Below, in pieces: positions 25,046-38,919 of a DNA stretch of 64,000 nt. The stretch spans positions 2,468,405-2,532,404 of the forward strand of contig VYZI01000086.1 of assembly GCA_013397695.1 (NCBI GenBank), given 5' to 3'. Position 1 is the stretch's first letter. Each line of letters starts with the position of its first letter. Source of the stretch: Centropus unirufus (Eukaryota; Chordata; Aves; Cuculiformes; Centropidae). Made by a program: the position numbers and the translations under genes. The notes beneath the pieces were generated by a model. It was not told the origin of the DNA, did not search any database, and saw only the letters and a program-made list of their open reading frames with translations.

Positions 25046-26910
25046 ATATATCTCAAAGACATTCAAATGGCCTAATACATTTGTGAGAGCTGGCAAAAAT
25101 ACAAAAATAAAAGGTTACTCATTAAGTCAGTATCAGTTACCTAGCTTTTTTCCTTTCAGTCAAAAAAACTACAAAATAAAGCAATGGCGAAAAATTGTTT
25201 TTATAGAATGATTACTCCAGGAAGGAGAGGGAAGATTGCAGATTACCCTTCTGTGTCTACTGTTTTAAATGTTGTTGCGTTAAAGCACGTTCTTATTTAT
25301 GGATGCATCACCTATCTGTACACATGCAATTCCTCTACCCATACCCTGGTCAGACAGGACAATATAGGAAAATAGGATCATATATCTGATTTAAAATAAT
25401 ATTTACATCATTGTTGACTGTTTAGGAAACTAGCACACAGAAAATATAACAAGAGATTTGGAAAAGGAAAGGAAATAAAGTGATATAATTAGTTTTATGA
25501 TAACATCTACAAAAAAGATAACAGGAAGTTATACTTTGGTATTTTGCCTAGCAGAGACATACTTATGAGTAATCTTCTACATTTTATTTAGGCTTTCTTT
25601 TTTTAAAAAAAACGTTGAAAGTTTGAAATCAGTGTTTCCTATGATTTAGCTATGGCCAGTAAAAGATTAGCAGAAATACAAAAAAGAAATGGTATTTTTG
25701 CCCCCAGAGAGCCTCAAAATTAAGACTGTGATAACTAGCAGTGTAGAAAGTGCCCAATCACTGTATACAAGCTACTGCATATTTTATCAGCTGTTATGCC
25801 CAATTTGTGGATTTCCAGATAGAATCCTTCAGATGAGGATCACAAATTATAAGTGAAAAAGGAGACAACTTCATTTTCTTTCTTTCCTAAATGAAAGTGG
25901 TAATAGATTTATTAAATTCTAATTCAAATCATGTTATTAACATGTTGGTCAAATGCATCATGCAAACCAAATATTACTTGCTTTGTTTAGTTTTATGAGA
26001 GTACAGTGGGAAATGCCATTTGCTCCTATCAAGGATTTTCAGAATGTATCTAATTCAGTCTGTTAAAAAAAAACACAATTACATTTTATTATCAAATAAT
26101 CAAATATACCCTTCCTTGCTATAACACCTATTTTTTTTGAGTGTACAAGTTTTGGTGAAGTCCTTATATCCCTAAAGACACTTTTCTAGAAGTCACCATA
26201 CTCATTTAGAACAGTGTGGTATTTTCTTGACTCTTTTGACTTACAGAGAGATGTAAAAGGAATTGAGTCACTGAGATCTATTTTCAATATTGAAATTATA
26301 ACTCAATCTAAAAGGCTAAGGAAAATACATTTTTAAAATATATTATTATTTTTTCTATACATTTATGAAGGAAGGACTTACAATATTTTAAAATAAAAAC
26401 ATTTGGCTAAGGTGCTCTTCCCCATCCACAAGAAATAACATAAAAAAAAGACAATACTCTTCCACTGGGAAGTCAGATGAAAACAACATATCTTAAATTT
26501 TGTTCCCATTTATGATAGTTTAGGTTAACTTGAGTTTAGTAAGACTTAAAAAAAAAAAATCTTAATATTTTAGCTACATCTTGTGCCTCTTCTATAGATA
26601 GATGCTTAATTACAGTCTTCATTCCTTGCATGAAGCCTCCCTTTCTTGTTCTTCATTCATGTGTATTAGACCTTTAATTTTTATCCCTTCTTTTAAGAGG
26701 GTAACTGCCCAGAGGTCTGTCTTTAGGAAGTTGTGAAAGTCTTATCTTGACTATTTTTGCAGTTTTAAAACTAGCAAATAAGGTCTAACTGTTAATTGTA
26801 AAAGCCTCATTACAGTGACTTTTCAGATGCAATTTAAATGATTCCCCATAAATTAAAAATAAGTGCCGTTTTAATGACAGTCTGCTTAAAGAATGTTTTT
26901 TTCTTTCCAG
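25046..26910. other. Non-genic or intronic stretch
   Basis: AT-rich DNA with no ORF of note. It ends in a pyrimidine tract (gtttttttctttccag) used by the next exon candidate. Confidence 0.4.
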
Positions 26911-27042
26911 ATTTCCGAAGTCTCAGGACACTTTTTCAGAAAATCTGCTGTAACTGGACAGGGACAGCAAGTGGTCCAATGACCACTGGAGAAAATAAAG
27001 AAGTGCTAAAGGAATCAAGAGTAGCTCCGTGACAGATAACAG
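26911..27042 (+). ncRNA. Candidate exon (plus strand)
   Basis: The acceptor is strong (gaatgtttttttctttccag|a) and the donor moderate (ataacag|gtattt). The segment is 132 bases long. All frames contain a stop; the longest runs about 40 codons and ends at TGA 27030-27032, 10 bases before the donor. It is therefore probably noncoding, or it contains the end of a small ORF. It would follow 20041-20180 in a plus-strand transcript. Confidence 0.35.
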
Positions 27043-28350
27043 GTATTTGGGGAAAGTAGAGAATATTTTTTGCATATAAATCCATTACTTCAAAAATCCC
27101 AAATCCTTTGCATCTCATTCTTGCTGGAAACACGTGAACCAAACCCACAAATAAATCAGCTTTGAAACTTGCAACCCCAAATCTCAGCAGAAGGAAGATA
27201 CAGCCCTGTTTGGGGCATACACATTAACTATTGTGGATGCAGTGTTCCCATTACAATTTATTATCACTCTGTATCCAAGTTTATCAATCCTGGCCTCAAT
27301 TCAAATATGCAGTTAGATGCCTTACTAAGTGCCTTGCTAAACTAAGCCTTTAAAGCTATTTAAAACTAACTTAATATAGAAAAAAAAACCTATAGATTAG
27401 CTGACACGATCTATTGCCTCCTTGGTTTCCATCACTTCTGTTTAAGCATGTTGCTCTCTGGTGAATATAAAATTGGGGGAAGAAATCCCATTAAGTTGTG
27501 TTTGACCTGAACTTGCTAATTCAGGCACTAGACCATTCCAGACCTCAGGCTGTTCGATTCTTCCCAGTTTCACATAAGCTATTCAACAGTTAAGTCTTTC
27601 TTAAGAGGGACTGTGTCTTTCATTGAATTCCTCACAGCAAATCATCTAAAGCTATCTCAGAATGACCATGTGGCACCTGGATTTGGAAATTCAGAAAACA
27701 AGACATGCACCAGCATTTGAGCAGTTGGCCACAAAAATGACAGCTTCAGGCAGGAATTCCGCGGTACATTGAGCAGTGCCATAACTCAGAGCAACCTCAT
27801 ACCGTCTGATGACTTCTTAGCCATGAGAACCGCCTCTGTCCTTGTCCAATGCCCTATGTCATTCACACTTTCCCACTCTTGTGACAAGAAGAAATGTGGA
27901 GATGAGATGTTCCCGAAGTAGAGGACGTGCACCATTAGGGGGATGCTGGTTACTTTAAAATGATAAACAAAGTCTGCCTGCACAGCCCAGCACCTCCTTT
28001 GAAGCCTGGGTGAAGCCATGAACTGCTGCCACCCTGCTAGCTCACTGCAAAGGTACAGAAACTCCCTGCACCTCTACAGATTTCTAAGGAAAGGCACTAG
28101 ACATATATAAGCCCCTGAGGTTATTGTTGTCATGAGTGCTGTTGCCCAGTGGAGCAGAGTTGCAGATCAAGGCAGCTGGCAGGAACCCTTGGGAGGAGGA
28201 GGTTGTGCAGGGCAGCCAAGTGCCTGCTACAGCATTGTGCAAACAAACCATCTCAGGAACCTCTGATCAACCCATCCACTCCATATCCCTGATTTATCCT
28301 GTAAACACCATCATTTCATGTGATTCTTTTGGAAAAACCCTAATACTTAC
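27043..28350. other. Non-genic or intronic stretch
   Basis: No gene was recognised. ORFs at 27786-28019 (minus) and 28136-28402 (plus) have no identifiable protein. Confidence 0.4.
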
Positions 28351-28501
28351 CATTAATGAGAAGATTTCACACCAACACATACATCCAAGGAAACTGACTT
28401 AAACTAACGTATGCAACCTTGACTTCAGCATTTTCCCAGTTCTGGCTGCTTGGCTTTGCATGTCTTTTGAAGTCTATTCTGTATGCCTATAATTTCATCA
28501 A
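28351..28501 (-). ncRNA. Candidate noncoding exon (minus strand)
   Basis: On the minus strand the acceptor attctttttttctctgaag|t and the donor ttaatg|gtaagtat bound 151 bases. All frames have stops, so it would be noncoding or 5'UTR. It lies between the other minus-strand candidates at 38.9 kb and 12.4 kb. Confidence 0.3.
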
Positions 28502-31500
28502 CTTCAGAGAAAAAAAGAATAATCAAGCCAGGCAATTTCTTTTCGTGGCAACGCATTGACAACTGCACATCTGAGAGAGAGTTAGAGCATTAACATTCAG
28601 CTTCATTGCTTGAGACAATCAAGAAGCCAAAGCCAGTGTGTGGGTATCATCTTTTGTGGTGCCCCAGACTAGTGGAGGAAGAGGAACTCAGAAACCCTGT
28701 GTGTCAGCCAGAGTACTGGAGAACGGCAAGATCCAACAGCCAATGACCTCCCCTGGCTGTCCCTCAACTACTGCCACCCTGCCCTCATTACCAGATTGCC
28801 TCAACATTTCCCTTTCTTGTGTTCACAGCAAGTTTGTCCCTATTTCTCCCCTACTTTGTACTCAATACTTGAATCAGAACCGTGGCCAACCCTCACACAC
28901 CCGTATTCCTCTGCTGCAGGGTGCTTAGGAGCCTGCCAGGGCCATGAACAACCTTGAGAAGATCTACCTCACCCGTGCATCCTGTCCTCCAGTTGAAATC
29001 AATGGACACACTGGTGCATTTAAGATTAGACATGCTAATACATAGTAGCATGCAAAATAATCTCATCTACCCATAGCCTTTCCTCAATGCCACATTTTCG
29101 ACATTTAAAGAGGCTTAGTTCCCTTTATGTTTACCCTATTTTCTGCCCCTTTCTGACATTTAGAAAACATTTTCACAATCAAGTAATTCCATATCCCCCA
29201 ACATAGAGGTTGGGGGGTTTTTTTGAGGCAGAACAAAAGAAATAACTCCTTCCAAGTGGTGCACAAGTACAGTTCTGGAGTCAAGGCAATTAGGTCTACA
29301 GCTGACAAAAGAAAATTACTTCACATCCCAACTGAAGAGCGCTCATGGAACAAAATGTAATGGAAGAAAGACACAGCTGAAAACAAAACAAAGACATGCC
29401 ATTTTTCATAACAATGCAGATGTTAAGATATTGAAAATATTTTTAGCATGTACTAGGGAGCACAGAAAAGAAAAACCCTATTGGGAATAGCAGCCAGATC
29501 TACATTGTTCCCGTTTTTCATAATGTATACAATAATGCAATTCCCTCTCTCCTATGAATTTAAACATTTGGCTCTGAAACTCTTCATTTTTCCAGAAAAA
29601 TACCAACATGCTCACTATTTTTAAATAGATAAGGACTGTCGACAGAATTTTACCCAAAGCAACTCATTCAACTCTTCAGCTGTTTTTCTGCTTTCAGAGG
29701 TCCATCTGTAGATGGACCTCACCTCCACCACAACAATGTTGGAGCTTTCACACTCTCACTCCATTTTTAGTTTCAAAGTCTCATATGCTCCACACTTAAG
29801 TCTCAAAAACTCAAAGTAATGTAACACAAAGCGTGCACCTTTTCTTTTGAAGTTGATTTAACAGTGCAGGAGTTGATCATGTATGCTCACTCATCAGCCT
29901 TTCCTATTGCTTTCTCCACCAGTTTATCTATAGTTGGGCAATCTATGAATCCTTCATTTGAAGAGAAAGGTAACAGCTCCTCTTCCTTGGCACCTGAGCC
30001 AGACTTCTGCATTCACTCCAACAAATTATACAGCAGAAGAGGAAGACCTACTACACTACGACAGTACTGCTACACTCCCAAGCCATATCACATCGTAAGA
30101 CATGACGGACCTCTGCTGTGCATTCATCTTTGTCCCTTCCCAGATCCCAGTGACAACATCAGATTCTTGCTTTGCCACTCTGCTTCCTTTCCCCAAAGGA
30201 GCAAAAAAAGCATAAATGCAGCATGTGTGGGGTTTCCGAATTCCCCCAACCACCCAAAAAATGGTTTGCTATAGCAAGTAACTTGATATTTACAATGGAC
30301 AGATAAAGTAGTCCCAGTATTCCCACTATGACTTGATTTTCTAGTTTCCAACATTTCCGCCTCTGAGCTGGTGTCTATGGCCACTAGCCATGACCTAGCT
30401 GAGGAGCACAGATAACACCTCCAGCCGCTCCTAAGTCCACTCCACACTCAAAGACATGTGATGGCATGGCCCTGCCAAACACCATGATGCTACACCTCCT
30501 GCCCCAGCCCTGTGTGCATCTTGTGTGACCCCAACAGCACCAGCCTTCAATTGCCCATTTGGACCTTGTACATCTTTACAGCACAAGTGCATATGAGCAC
30601 AGCACAGTCTGGGCAAATCCTGGATGCTGCCTCAAAAGCATCAGACTACCCAAACGTATGTTACACAACACAATCTGTATCCTCATCTGCCCTCTGGAAT
30701 GGGAAGACAACTATCAGGAATGGACAGTTGCTGTTTAGATAATTCACAGTGCTCAGAAGCAGCCTCAGTTATCCCCAGCAACAACTCATGCATAGATAAG
30801 GGAGTGACCCACACAAACTAAATTATGCTGGCAGGAGTGTGTTTCCTGAGGAATAATATGTGGAGTGTCAACAGTGGGGCTGCAGGGAAAATAGTGGCAG
30901 TAACAAGTTGCTATCTCCAAATCCACAGTCCACATTGAAGAGTCCTTGGGAAAAAGGATTACATGAACGGTCCTGTCAAGCCACATACAGACTTCAGCTG
31001 CTCTAGTCTAGTTTACCTTGGATAGGAACACAGAATATGTTTTTTCTATGAGGAAAAAAAAAAGTAAGTCTTTAGGCTGAAGTTTTACAGTCCTTTTTCT
31101 GTGCGCACAACTTGTTATGGAATCACCACACACCAGGAATAGTTACTGGCTGTCAAAGCCAATCATTATTGCAACAAGTAAAAGGCTGAAAAAAAAGGGG
31201 GGTTAAGTGGACATAAAGTGCGTGCGTGGGCAAAGATGTGATGATCCTGACTTGTCAGTCATCTTAAACAGATCAATAGTTCCAACTGGATACACGCAAA
31301 AGCCAACATTTTATTTCACATCATAAGGGAAGAAAAGCTGTTTGCATCTCCTCCAAAATTTGTCAGGGAGCTTTGCTAGGACTTCTAGGACCTTGCCCAG
31401 ATAGGTACTGGAGACTATCTACCATTGCCATCATCAACAACACAGAGTCAGGGGGACATAAAAGAGAAGGAGCTTTGGAAGGTCTGGTTTACTCTGCCTG

Positions 31501-34500
31501 TGTTTAGTTATAAACAAAGCCAAGTTACATGTGAAAAATCTGCCAGGATCAAGCAGGAGATGAAGATCCTACAGAAGAGATGAAGGTCTGCTTTAATTTA
31601 AGACGAAATTACATTTCCAAAGTCATTTCAATAAACCAGAACTTTAGACATGAGTTATTTCACTTGTAAGCAGCAATGAGCAGGTTTTGAAAGGCTCCAG
31701 AAAGTGGTTCTAAAAATAGAGAGCATAACCTTTGTTTAGTTCAAGGTGCCAGACATGGAGTTACTTCATAAGACAACATCCCAAAACATACCTTACATAT
31801 CAGACATGAATGGAAGTCATGAAATATTAAACATGTATTTTAACTCTCACCCTTCCACAATCAGGATACTGACCACTGCAAGCAATCAGACTTGTAAAAT
31901 AAAATTTTGCTAGCTTTTCCCCTACGTAAGAGGCAAGTACAGTTTGACTTAGTTGCAAACTGAAAGCTTACTCAAATTTGACATTATATGTAGACAACTC
32001 ATTTTCAAATAATTAAAAAAGGAAAGGAGTTAGAGAACACACAGATTAGGACTGTTTCTTACTCTTAAGGCTCACATAGTAGAATCAAGTCTAAAGGAGT
32101 GCTACAGACTCAGATACCCAACATTTTCAGACTTGCCTCCAGTCAGACTTGGTATTTCCCCAGATTTCCAGCTGCATACGCAAATAACACACAGTCAAGG
32201 CAAACTAATGCGAATGCAAGGTCATACTCCTCTAATAACACGGAAAGTTGGTACATGTACAAAACCCAGAACCATGACCTAAAGAGCAGATACTTTCATG
32301 GAGGTGTTGGATAACTGAAGAAATCACTTAACATGTGCCTTGCAGGCAATGTTACGGTAAGAAATGATTAGAGCAATCCCTACACAACTAACAGAAATAA
32401 GCTTGCCAATCTTGCTTTCTCTATGTGTAGCGAGATCAATACCAGAATACATAGGCATCAGAACTGTGTGCAGAAGGTGCTAAAAAAAAGTGGAGAAGAA
32501 ATAGAAGCAGCCCCAAGTGATATAAGGGATAAAAACAAAGTATCTTCAAGTGAGACTTAAGGGTTTAAGTCTGTTTAAATTATCAGTGAGGATAATTTGT
32601 CTGAACAGAGTACCAGGCCAAGTGGTGGATTCTGTCATCCCCTTAAGTTTTTGCAAGATATTGAATACGGAAGAATCATCACTGAGCACTTTTCTGTGTC
32701 CTTTGGCATGCTGGAGGTTTTAAAAGATAGCATGAGGATGTTTCTGGCCTTGAAGAGAAGATTCCAAGGGCTGTGATAAAGCTGAAGGCTGAAATCTTAA
32801 AATACTTAAGATTTTAAACAACGTATTTCCCATTTAAAGAAAAACACTTTTAAAGACTAAGAATTAACAGTGGGAAAGCACAAGCATTTCCATATGCCAG
32901 GTTAGCATGACAGAAGTTTTAAGAAATAGTTTAATTTCTATGAAATATTTTGTACTCATCCTGTAATTGGGGAAAATTCATGTGAATGTCAGTCTTGCCT
33001 CCTACCAATTATGACCAAAATATTGCCTTTTACTTCCCATCAGTGACACATGAGTACTGGCATTTTTATTTCAAAACTTGTCTGTGAGGACGAAGTGAAC
33101 ATATTAGCAAAAGGTTGTGGTTACTTAGGTAAACTCCCCGTGGTAAATTTAGTTATTTCCTGATCTCACAACTTAGTAAGACAGGAAAGTCTTCTGCCAG
33201 TCTCTACCTTCTCAACTTAATGGCAACTCATTTCAAACCAAGAAGAGATACAAAAAAAGCTTCCCTTTTGCAATAAAGTAATTAATCACTGTCTGTTAAC
33301 ATTCTTTCCTACTTCTGTGTCACTTTTTAAAGGAATTCCCCATGTTCTTCTTCCAAACTTAGAATTTAGGTATAGAATTAAGCAAATTATTAGCATCAAG
33401 CAAACAACTTAATGCTATGCGCCTCGCAAAGCCATGGTTCTCTGCACATCTTTACACATTTCCATCACCCTCAACCCCCTCTCAGTATGTGTAAAAAAAT
33501 TAGCATAGAAAATGAATACACAGAAAAAAAATGGAAATACTTGTAGAAATGTGGGCAAAAAAAAATTCTGTAAAAGAACAGCAAGGTCAAGAAGTGCAAA
33601 TATTAAACCCAGGCATATTATAAACTGAGAAATACAACTAAGTTAATCAGCCTATCATTCAGGTCTTACATGAACAATAGGTTCAAGTAGAACAATGGGT
33701 TTCTATGTGATCTGCATGAGATAGAAATAACAAATATTACAAAAGTGAGTTTTTAATTTAGCTTTAAAATACACAAGTATATACATTTGAAGTAAACTTT
33801 CTGAATGAGCTGAGACAGACTAATAGCTTAGATGATGGGAAAGAGAAAATAATGAACTAAGAGAAAGCAAAAGAGCACACAGGAAAGCCCTCATCTGTTG
33901 TTTAGTGCCTTTTGTATCCTACAAAAGGCTATTTTAGAGCAGAGAGACTATTTTCTTCTAAAAGTCCCCCAATCCATGCATCATGAAGCACCATGTATAT
34001 CCCTGGTCGTAAACAATAATTAATGATTTAATAGTAGGCCTGGGGGCAGACCTCATGCAACCACACATAAAGAGTTAAGTAGAAAGGCCTATGAGGTCTC
34101 AAATGTAGCTTGGTCTCCCTAAAAGTCTCAACTTTTCCCAAAAGAACAACAAAGATAGGGACATTCAACAAGAACTAAACTTCTTGAGTTAAAATTAATT
34201 AGTGACAAGTTTGCAAGAGCACCACATAATATTTCAGCCATGCACCAGCTTCAAAAGTCTGTTCAATTCAGGTAAGGTAGAAATGCCGTTTTCCAAGTAG
34301 CAAAATAGGACAGATTTCATAGAACTATGTTGGAAATTGACTTTATTGTGAAGCTAACGACACCAGCCACCAAGTAAGTATTGGCAGCCCAATTATATGC
34401 AACGCACCTTGAGAAAATCCCTAAACTGTTTTCTCTAATTTCCAACAGTCACTAAAAACAGAAATATAACTCAAAGCACTGCTCTTTGGTATGCGTTTTT

Positions 34501-37500
34501 TTTTAATCAACTCTATGTGGTTTAAGCCAATACAAACACCCACGCCCTGTAACCTAACAAAAAGGCATAATTCTCAATCACTCATTTTTCTTCTTCTGAT
34601 ACATTCAGCTACCATGGGCAGGGATCTAGTTCTTCACCAGCAGCCATCTAATTTAGCCTTGCTGCAGCTACAGGAGTCAGAAAGAAGCCTCTGCCCTTCA
34701 CTTACAGCGCTGCAAAAAAACAGCAGAAGGGATAGCTCAGCTGGTACCATCTGCAAAAGCCGTGGCTTTCTCTGGAGGGCAATTCAGAAAAAAAAAAAAT
34801 AAGCCTAACTTGGAGACTCAGAATTGCCCTAGAAACCCCAATTGTTTTCTATTAGCCGAGGAAGAAGCAGAGTCAGTATTTCCACTATACTAAAGATAGC
34901 CTTTTGTGAATGCCCCACCAAAGTCATTGAAGCTAATGCCCTTCAACTAATACTCCAGCAGAAAATAAAACTGCCAAAAAGATGGGAAAGGAGTCTAGCC
35001 TGACATAGTGGGAGCATAAAAAGCATTTATCAGAGGGAGAGGAAAAGGGTGATAATAATGAACATTTCAGTAAAACCAGCTTGAAAGAAATTAACATTCA
35101 GTGCCAAAAAAAAAAAAAAAGAAGCAAATACTGTAAAGTGACTCTGCCTTGGAAGAGAAGGAAAGCGCTAGATTTTCAAGGCATCGTACAGGTTAAACAT
35201 CTTTAGCAGTAAAGGTGGTGGAAAACTTAAGTGACTCTGAATGGTAACTCGGTAACCAACTTCTTAAAATAAGAGATGAGAAGCTTCCTCATAAAGGTCT
35301 TCAAGTAATACAGGCTGGTTATGGAAAGGGTAAAAGAATGTTTGAGACAACTAGAGCGGGCAAAGACATCTGTGAACTTTAATAAGACAGCAGCATTTCT
35401 TTCATCACACAACCAAGAAAACACACAACCACCACTGAAGGAGAGTTCTGTACTATTTAAGAACCATCTGGACTATCAGTTCTGATACCCTTCTATATAA
35501 GATTAAAAAATCTGAGGATTAAAGATCCTTAGGTTTTTCTTTCTAGAATTCTTGACACCATATCACACCCAAAAAGGCTCACAGCTAGGTTCAATTTAAT
35601 TCTCACTCTCCAAAAATGCCAAATGGAAATTTCTGAAGGACAAAATTTTCTTCTAACCTGAATCATTCAAACGAAATCAAACTAACTATTTAAGTAGTCA
35701 CAATTTACAAACAGCTCAGCAAAGTATTTAAGGAGTCTATTTGGCTTCAAATTCTTATAAGCTAGGTTTTGCTGAATCAAAGGACTGTAGCAGACTTCTT
35801 GGAATAACTGCTACCTTCTGAAAGTTTCACAACTGATCACGAGAACTACTACCACTCTCCCCCATGTCTCAGTCCCACAAATGCAAAGTAATACCTTTTT
35901 ATGTTGAAATTTCCCAGGTCTGCCTATACATACACAAGGAAAAGAAAAAAGGGAGAGAGAGATGGTTTCTTGTCAGTGAACGACTTCGTGAAAGAAAAGA
36001 TTCACAAGATCTTTTTGCAAGAAATTCTTGCAATTAATTTTTGGCTCTGTAGGACAATGCTGGAGCAACAGTAACTATTTTAAATAGAAAATTCTCTCAG
36101 TAATAGAGCTGTGTATTTCATCCAAAAGAAACTGGTCCCAATTTTACAATTTCAAGAGCACTGAAGGAAAAAATGATACATAGGGTAAATGCCATAAAAC
36201 GCATTACAGAGATCACCAGGACTTCAAGGCCTGGAGAGCCTTATTTACATAAACATCTCGTACCAGTTCACATGAGCACTCAATGGCTCTATGCTGGAAT
36301 GGGCCAACTTCTGCATGTTGGACTCAACATTTAGGGCTAAAAAAGTGACATTTGGCAGAGTTGTGAAACATCTCCGATTTTATTAGTTCCTCTCCCTTCA
36401 ACTGCCTAGAATTTTTAAAACAAATATTTTTAATTCACAAAATGACACCTAACCAGTAGATTCTTCCTTTTGTAATATATAGGCCAGGCTCAAATAGAAA
36501 GGTCGGTTACAGTTCCATTCCTTTTCCACTCTCAGTGGCCATCTGCAAGTTGTAATCTGTAGTGGAGTTTAAAACATAATGACTGCTGTAGTTGCAGCAG
36601 CAATGGACAAGGATTTACACAAGATCATTTGGGCAACATTCAGAAGTTTTAGCTGTACACAGCATAGACAGAGATGTGGATTACTGGCAGTTTCTGGGAC
36701 TTAAAAGGTAAGAAACATAAGGCTGATGAAAACTATGAGATAACACATTGCACCAGAACAGGTACTGTCTTTGAATGCTGCAGCTCCTTGAAATCCCAAT
36801 TTGCCGACACTGATCCAAACACTAGATGAAACAGAAGGCTTTGACAGAAGCCATGCACCAGTGCTCCTAGCTGACAGCAGAGTGGTCCCCAAAGCAAAAT
36901 CTCAAGCAGAATCTTGGGCCTCTTCACTAGGCAGTGGGAAGAGCCACCTTGCAGGAGCACCCAGCCAAAGCTGGAAACAACCCAGGCCTAACAAAGTGTA
37001 GCCGTTGATATTAAATCCTACTTTAGCCTGGACCCTGTGCTGTAGATGAGGGCCTTGCTTCCCTCTGTCATCCACAGCTAGCTCCCAAGGGCAGGTACTT
37101 GTGCTCATTCTTTCAGCGGATGAGCAGGACTCTTTCCAAATGGTCCGAATGGAAAGCCGGCAAGTAGCTCAGCTGCTTCCCTGAGAGGACAGCCTTGTGA
37201 CTACAGCACAACCACAGACCAGTCCCACATCTCTAAAGTCACTAACCTAACCCTCAGACCAGCAGCTTTCTGGTGTGAGCAGCCTTGCCTTTCACTCACT
37301 GCAGAAGCTGTCCCAAAGAACTGGACCACAACGTGAAAGCAAGCAGAGCCACGATTGGACAAGTTCTTTAGTCTGTGGCTTCTCCCAATAACCATGTTCC
37401 CAGAGACATTTTAGATGAAACCAAGCATATAACAATTTAAGCTACTTAGGCTACAGACTTATCAGAAACTCATTCAACGGAACACCTCTGTTCAAAAGCA

Positions 37501-38849
37501 TCCTCACCATACACAACAGGCACTTACATCTTCTCAGGTTCCTAACTCAACATGCAAATGCCTACATCAGCAAGTGCTTAAGATAACGTATTTTAAGAAG
37601 GTGCCAGTACTGGTTTGATCCCTGTAATTGATCATACACACGTTTATCTAGTGAGGTAAAATGTGTTCAGTTGAGTTAAATGCCTTCTGAAGGTTTCATC
37701 AGCAAAATGATGTAGCACACTACTGCTTAGGGCCGTGTGAACAAGTAAAATAACTTCATTAAGCTGCATAAAATGACCATATTAGGGACAACAGATACAC
37801 CACTGTTACGTCTCTATCTTAAATATGCTATTAAATATTCATTACAATTAGAAATCATTTGTGCATGAAGCAAAGGAAAGAGAGAGATTATGTTTACAGT
37901 TTTCAGGAAACATTGAGATAGTTTTTTTGTTTTTCTTTTATTTTGACCTATAACATGCACAACTGGGTGATGATTAATGTAAAACCACCAAGAAGCAAAG
38001 AAAAAGCAGAGAAAAACAACAACAGAAAAGAAGGCAAATCTAAAAGGAGAAAAAGCTATATGCAACAGCTTCGGTTTATGAAATTAAAGGACTTGTAGTT
38101 TTGCATTCTCAAGAATCAGCAGGTTGCAAGGCTGTAGGAGGTGATGTCAGTAGCACGTCTGTCCCTGGCCAGTGGGCTCAGACAGCTGATAAGCAGGGCT
38201 TTTTCTTTGTTGTTTTGGCCTCTGGCTTCCATTTCATCAAACATTTTACAGAAGTTTACAACTTTATTTGTGAGCAACACAGACTTCATATAATTGAAAT
38301 CTGAGTCAAGGACAGCACATGACTTTCATTTTGACTTCAGAATTATTATTGAGTACGCAACTACATCAATTATCAGGAACACCAAGAACTATAGAGATAA
38401 AAAATAACAAGTACAATCAACTATTGGTAAGGCATTACAGAAGAACTACAGAGACAGCCACCCTCCCCGAAACAGAAAGAGAAATACACCAATGCTAGTT
38501 GGTATTAAAAAAGGAAAAAAAGGTACATGTGTAGAAGTTCCATAATACTGAAATATACAACCTATCTTCTCAGAGGATTTTGTACTAGAAACGTATAAGT
38601 GGAATAGTTTCCGAAGAACTAATTTCACCAAATTAAAAAGATATACAGCAGTGCTCACTTTCTCAGGTGACTGAGATGTGTGCTTGGCTGGTGCAATTTC
38701 TTATATACTTAAGATGATGCATTATGGTCTAAAGTATGGATTTAAACAGATGTGAAAAAATCTAACCTACTGAGTACATTACTAGTGAAGTTCTGTTCTA
38801 TGATGTCTGGTACCAAATTACTTTTAGGGAAAAAAGTATTAAAACTTAC
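28502..38849. other. Long non-genic or intronic stretch
   Basis: About 10 kb with no supportable gene. ORFs at 29.86-30.82 kb occur on both strands and cancel. The 36.7-37.4 kb region is less AT-rich and has overlapping opposing ORFs of 83 codons or fewer, with no recognisable product. Poly-A runs occur at 34790-34800 and 35107-35120. A perfect inverted repeat at 29.7 kb is listed separately. Apart from that I see nothing structured. Confidence 0.4.
29697..29720. repeat. Perfect inverted repeat, 11-base arms, 2-base spacer
   Basis: The arms gaggtccatct (29697-29707) and agatggacctc (29710-29720) are exact reverse complements separated by gt. As RNA they would form a stable short stem but with too tight a loop; as DNA they are a near-palindromic site. 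No known family was recognised. Confidence 0.95.
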
Positions 38850-38919
38850 TGTCATCTGCACAGAACAAAATCTCCTTCAATGTGATGCTGCCAGTGGTCA
38901 CTATTTGTACTTAATGTAG
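38850..38919 (-). ncRNA. Candidate noncoding exon (minus strand)
   Basis: The minus strand shows an excellent acceptor (cttgttttcctctttacctag|c) and a good donor (gatgaca|gtaagt) 70 bases apart. All frames contain stops; one is open until the last codons. It would be a 5'UTR or noncoding exon, placed between the 46.5 kb and 28.4 kb candidates. Confidence 0.35.

Noticed and set aside
24780..25211. Tyr/Ile/His/Thr-rich ORFs on both strands
   Set aside because: Translations of a TA/CA microsatellite.
27535..27575. tRNA B-box-like gttcgattctt
   Set aside because: No A box at the right distance and no cloverleaf could be drawn.
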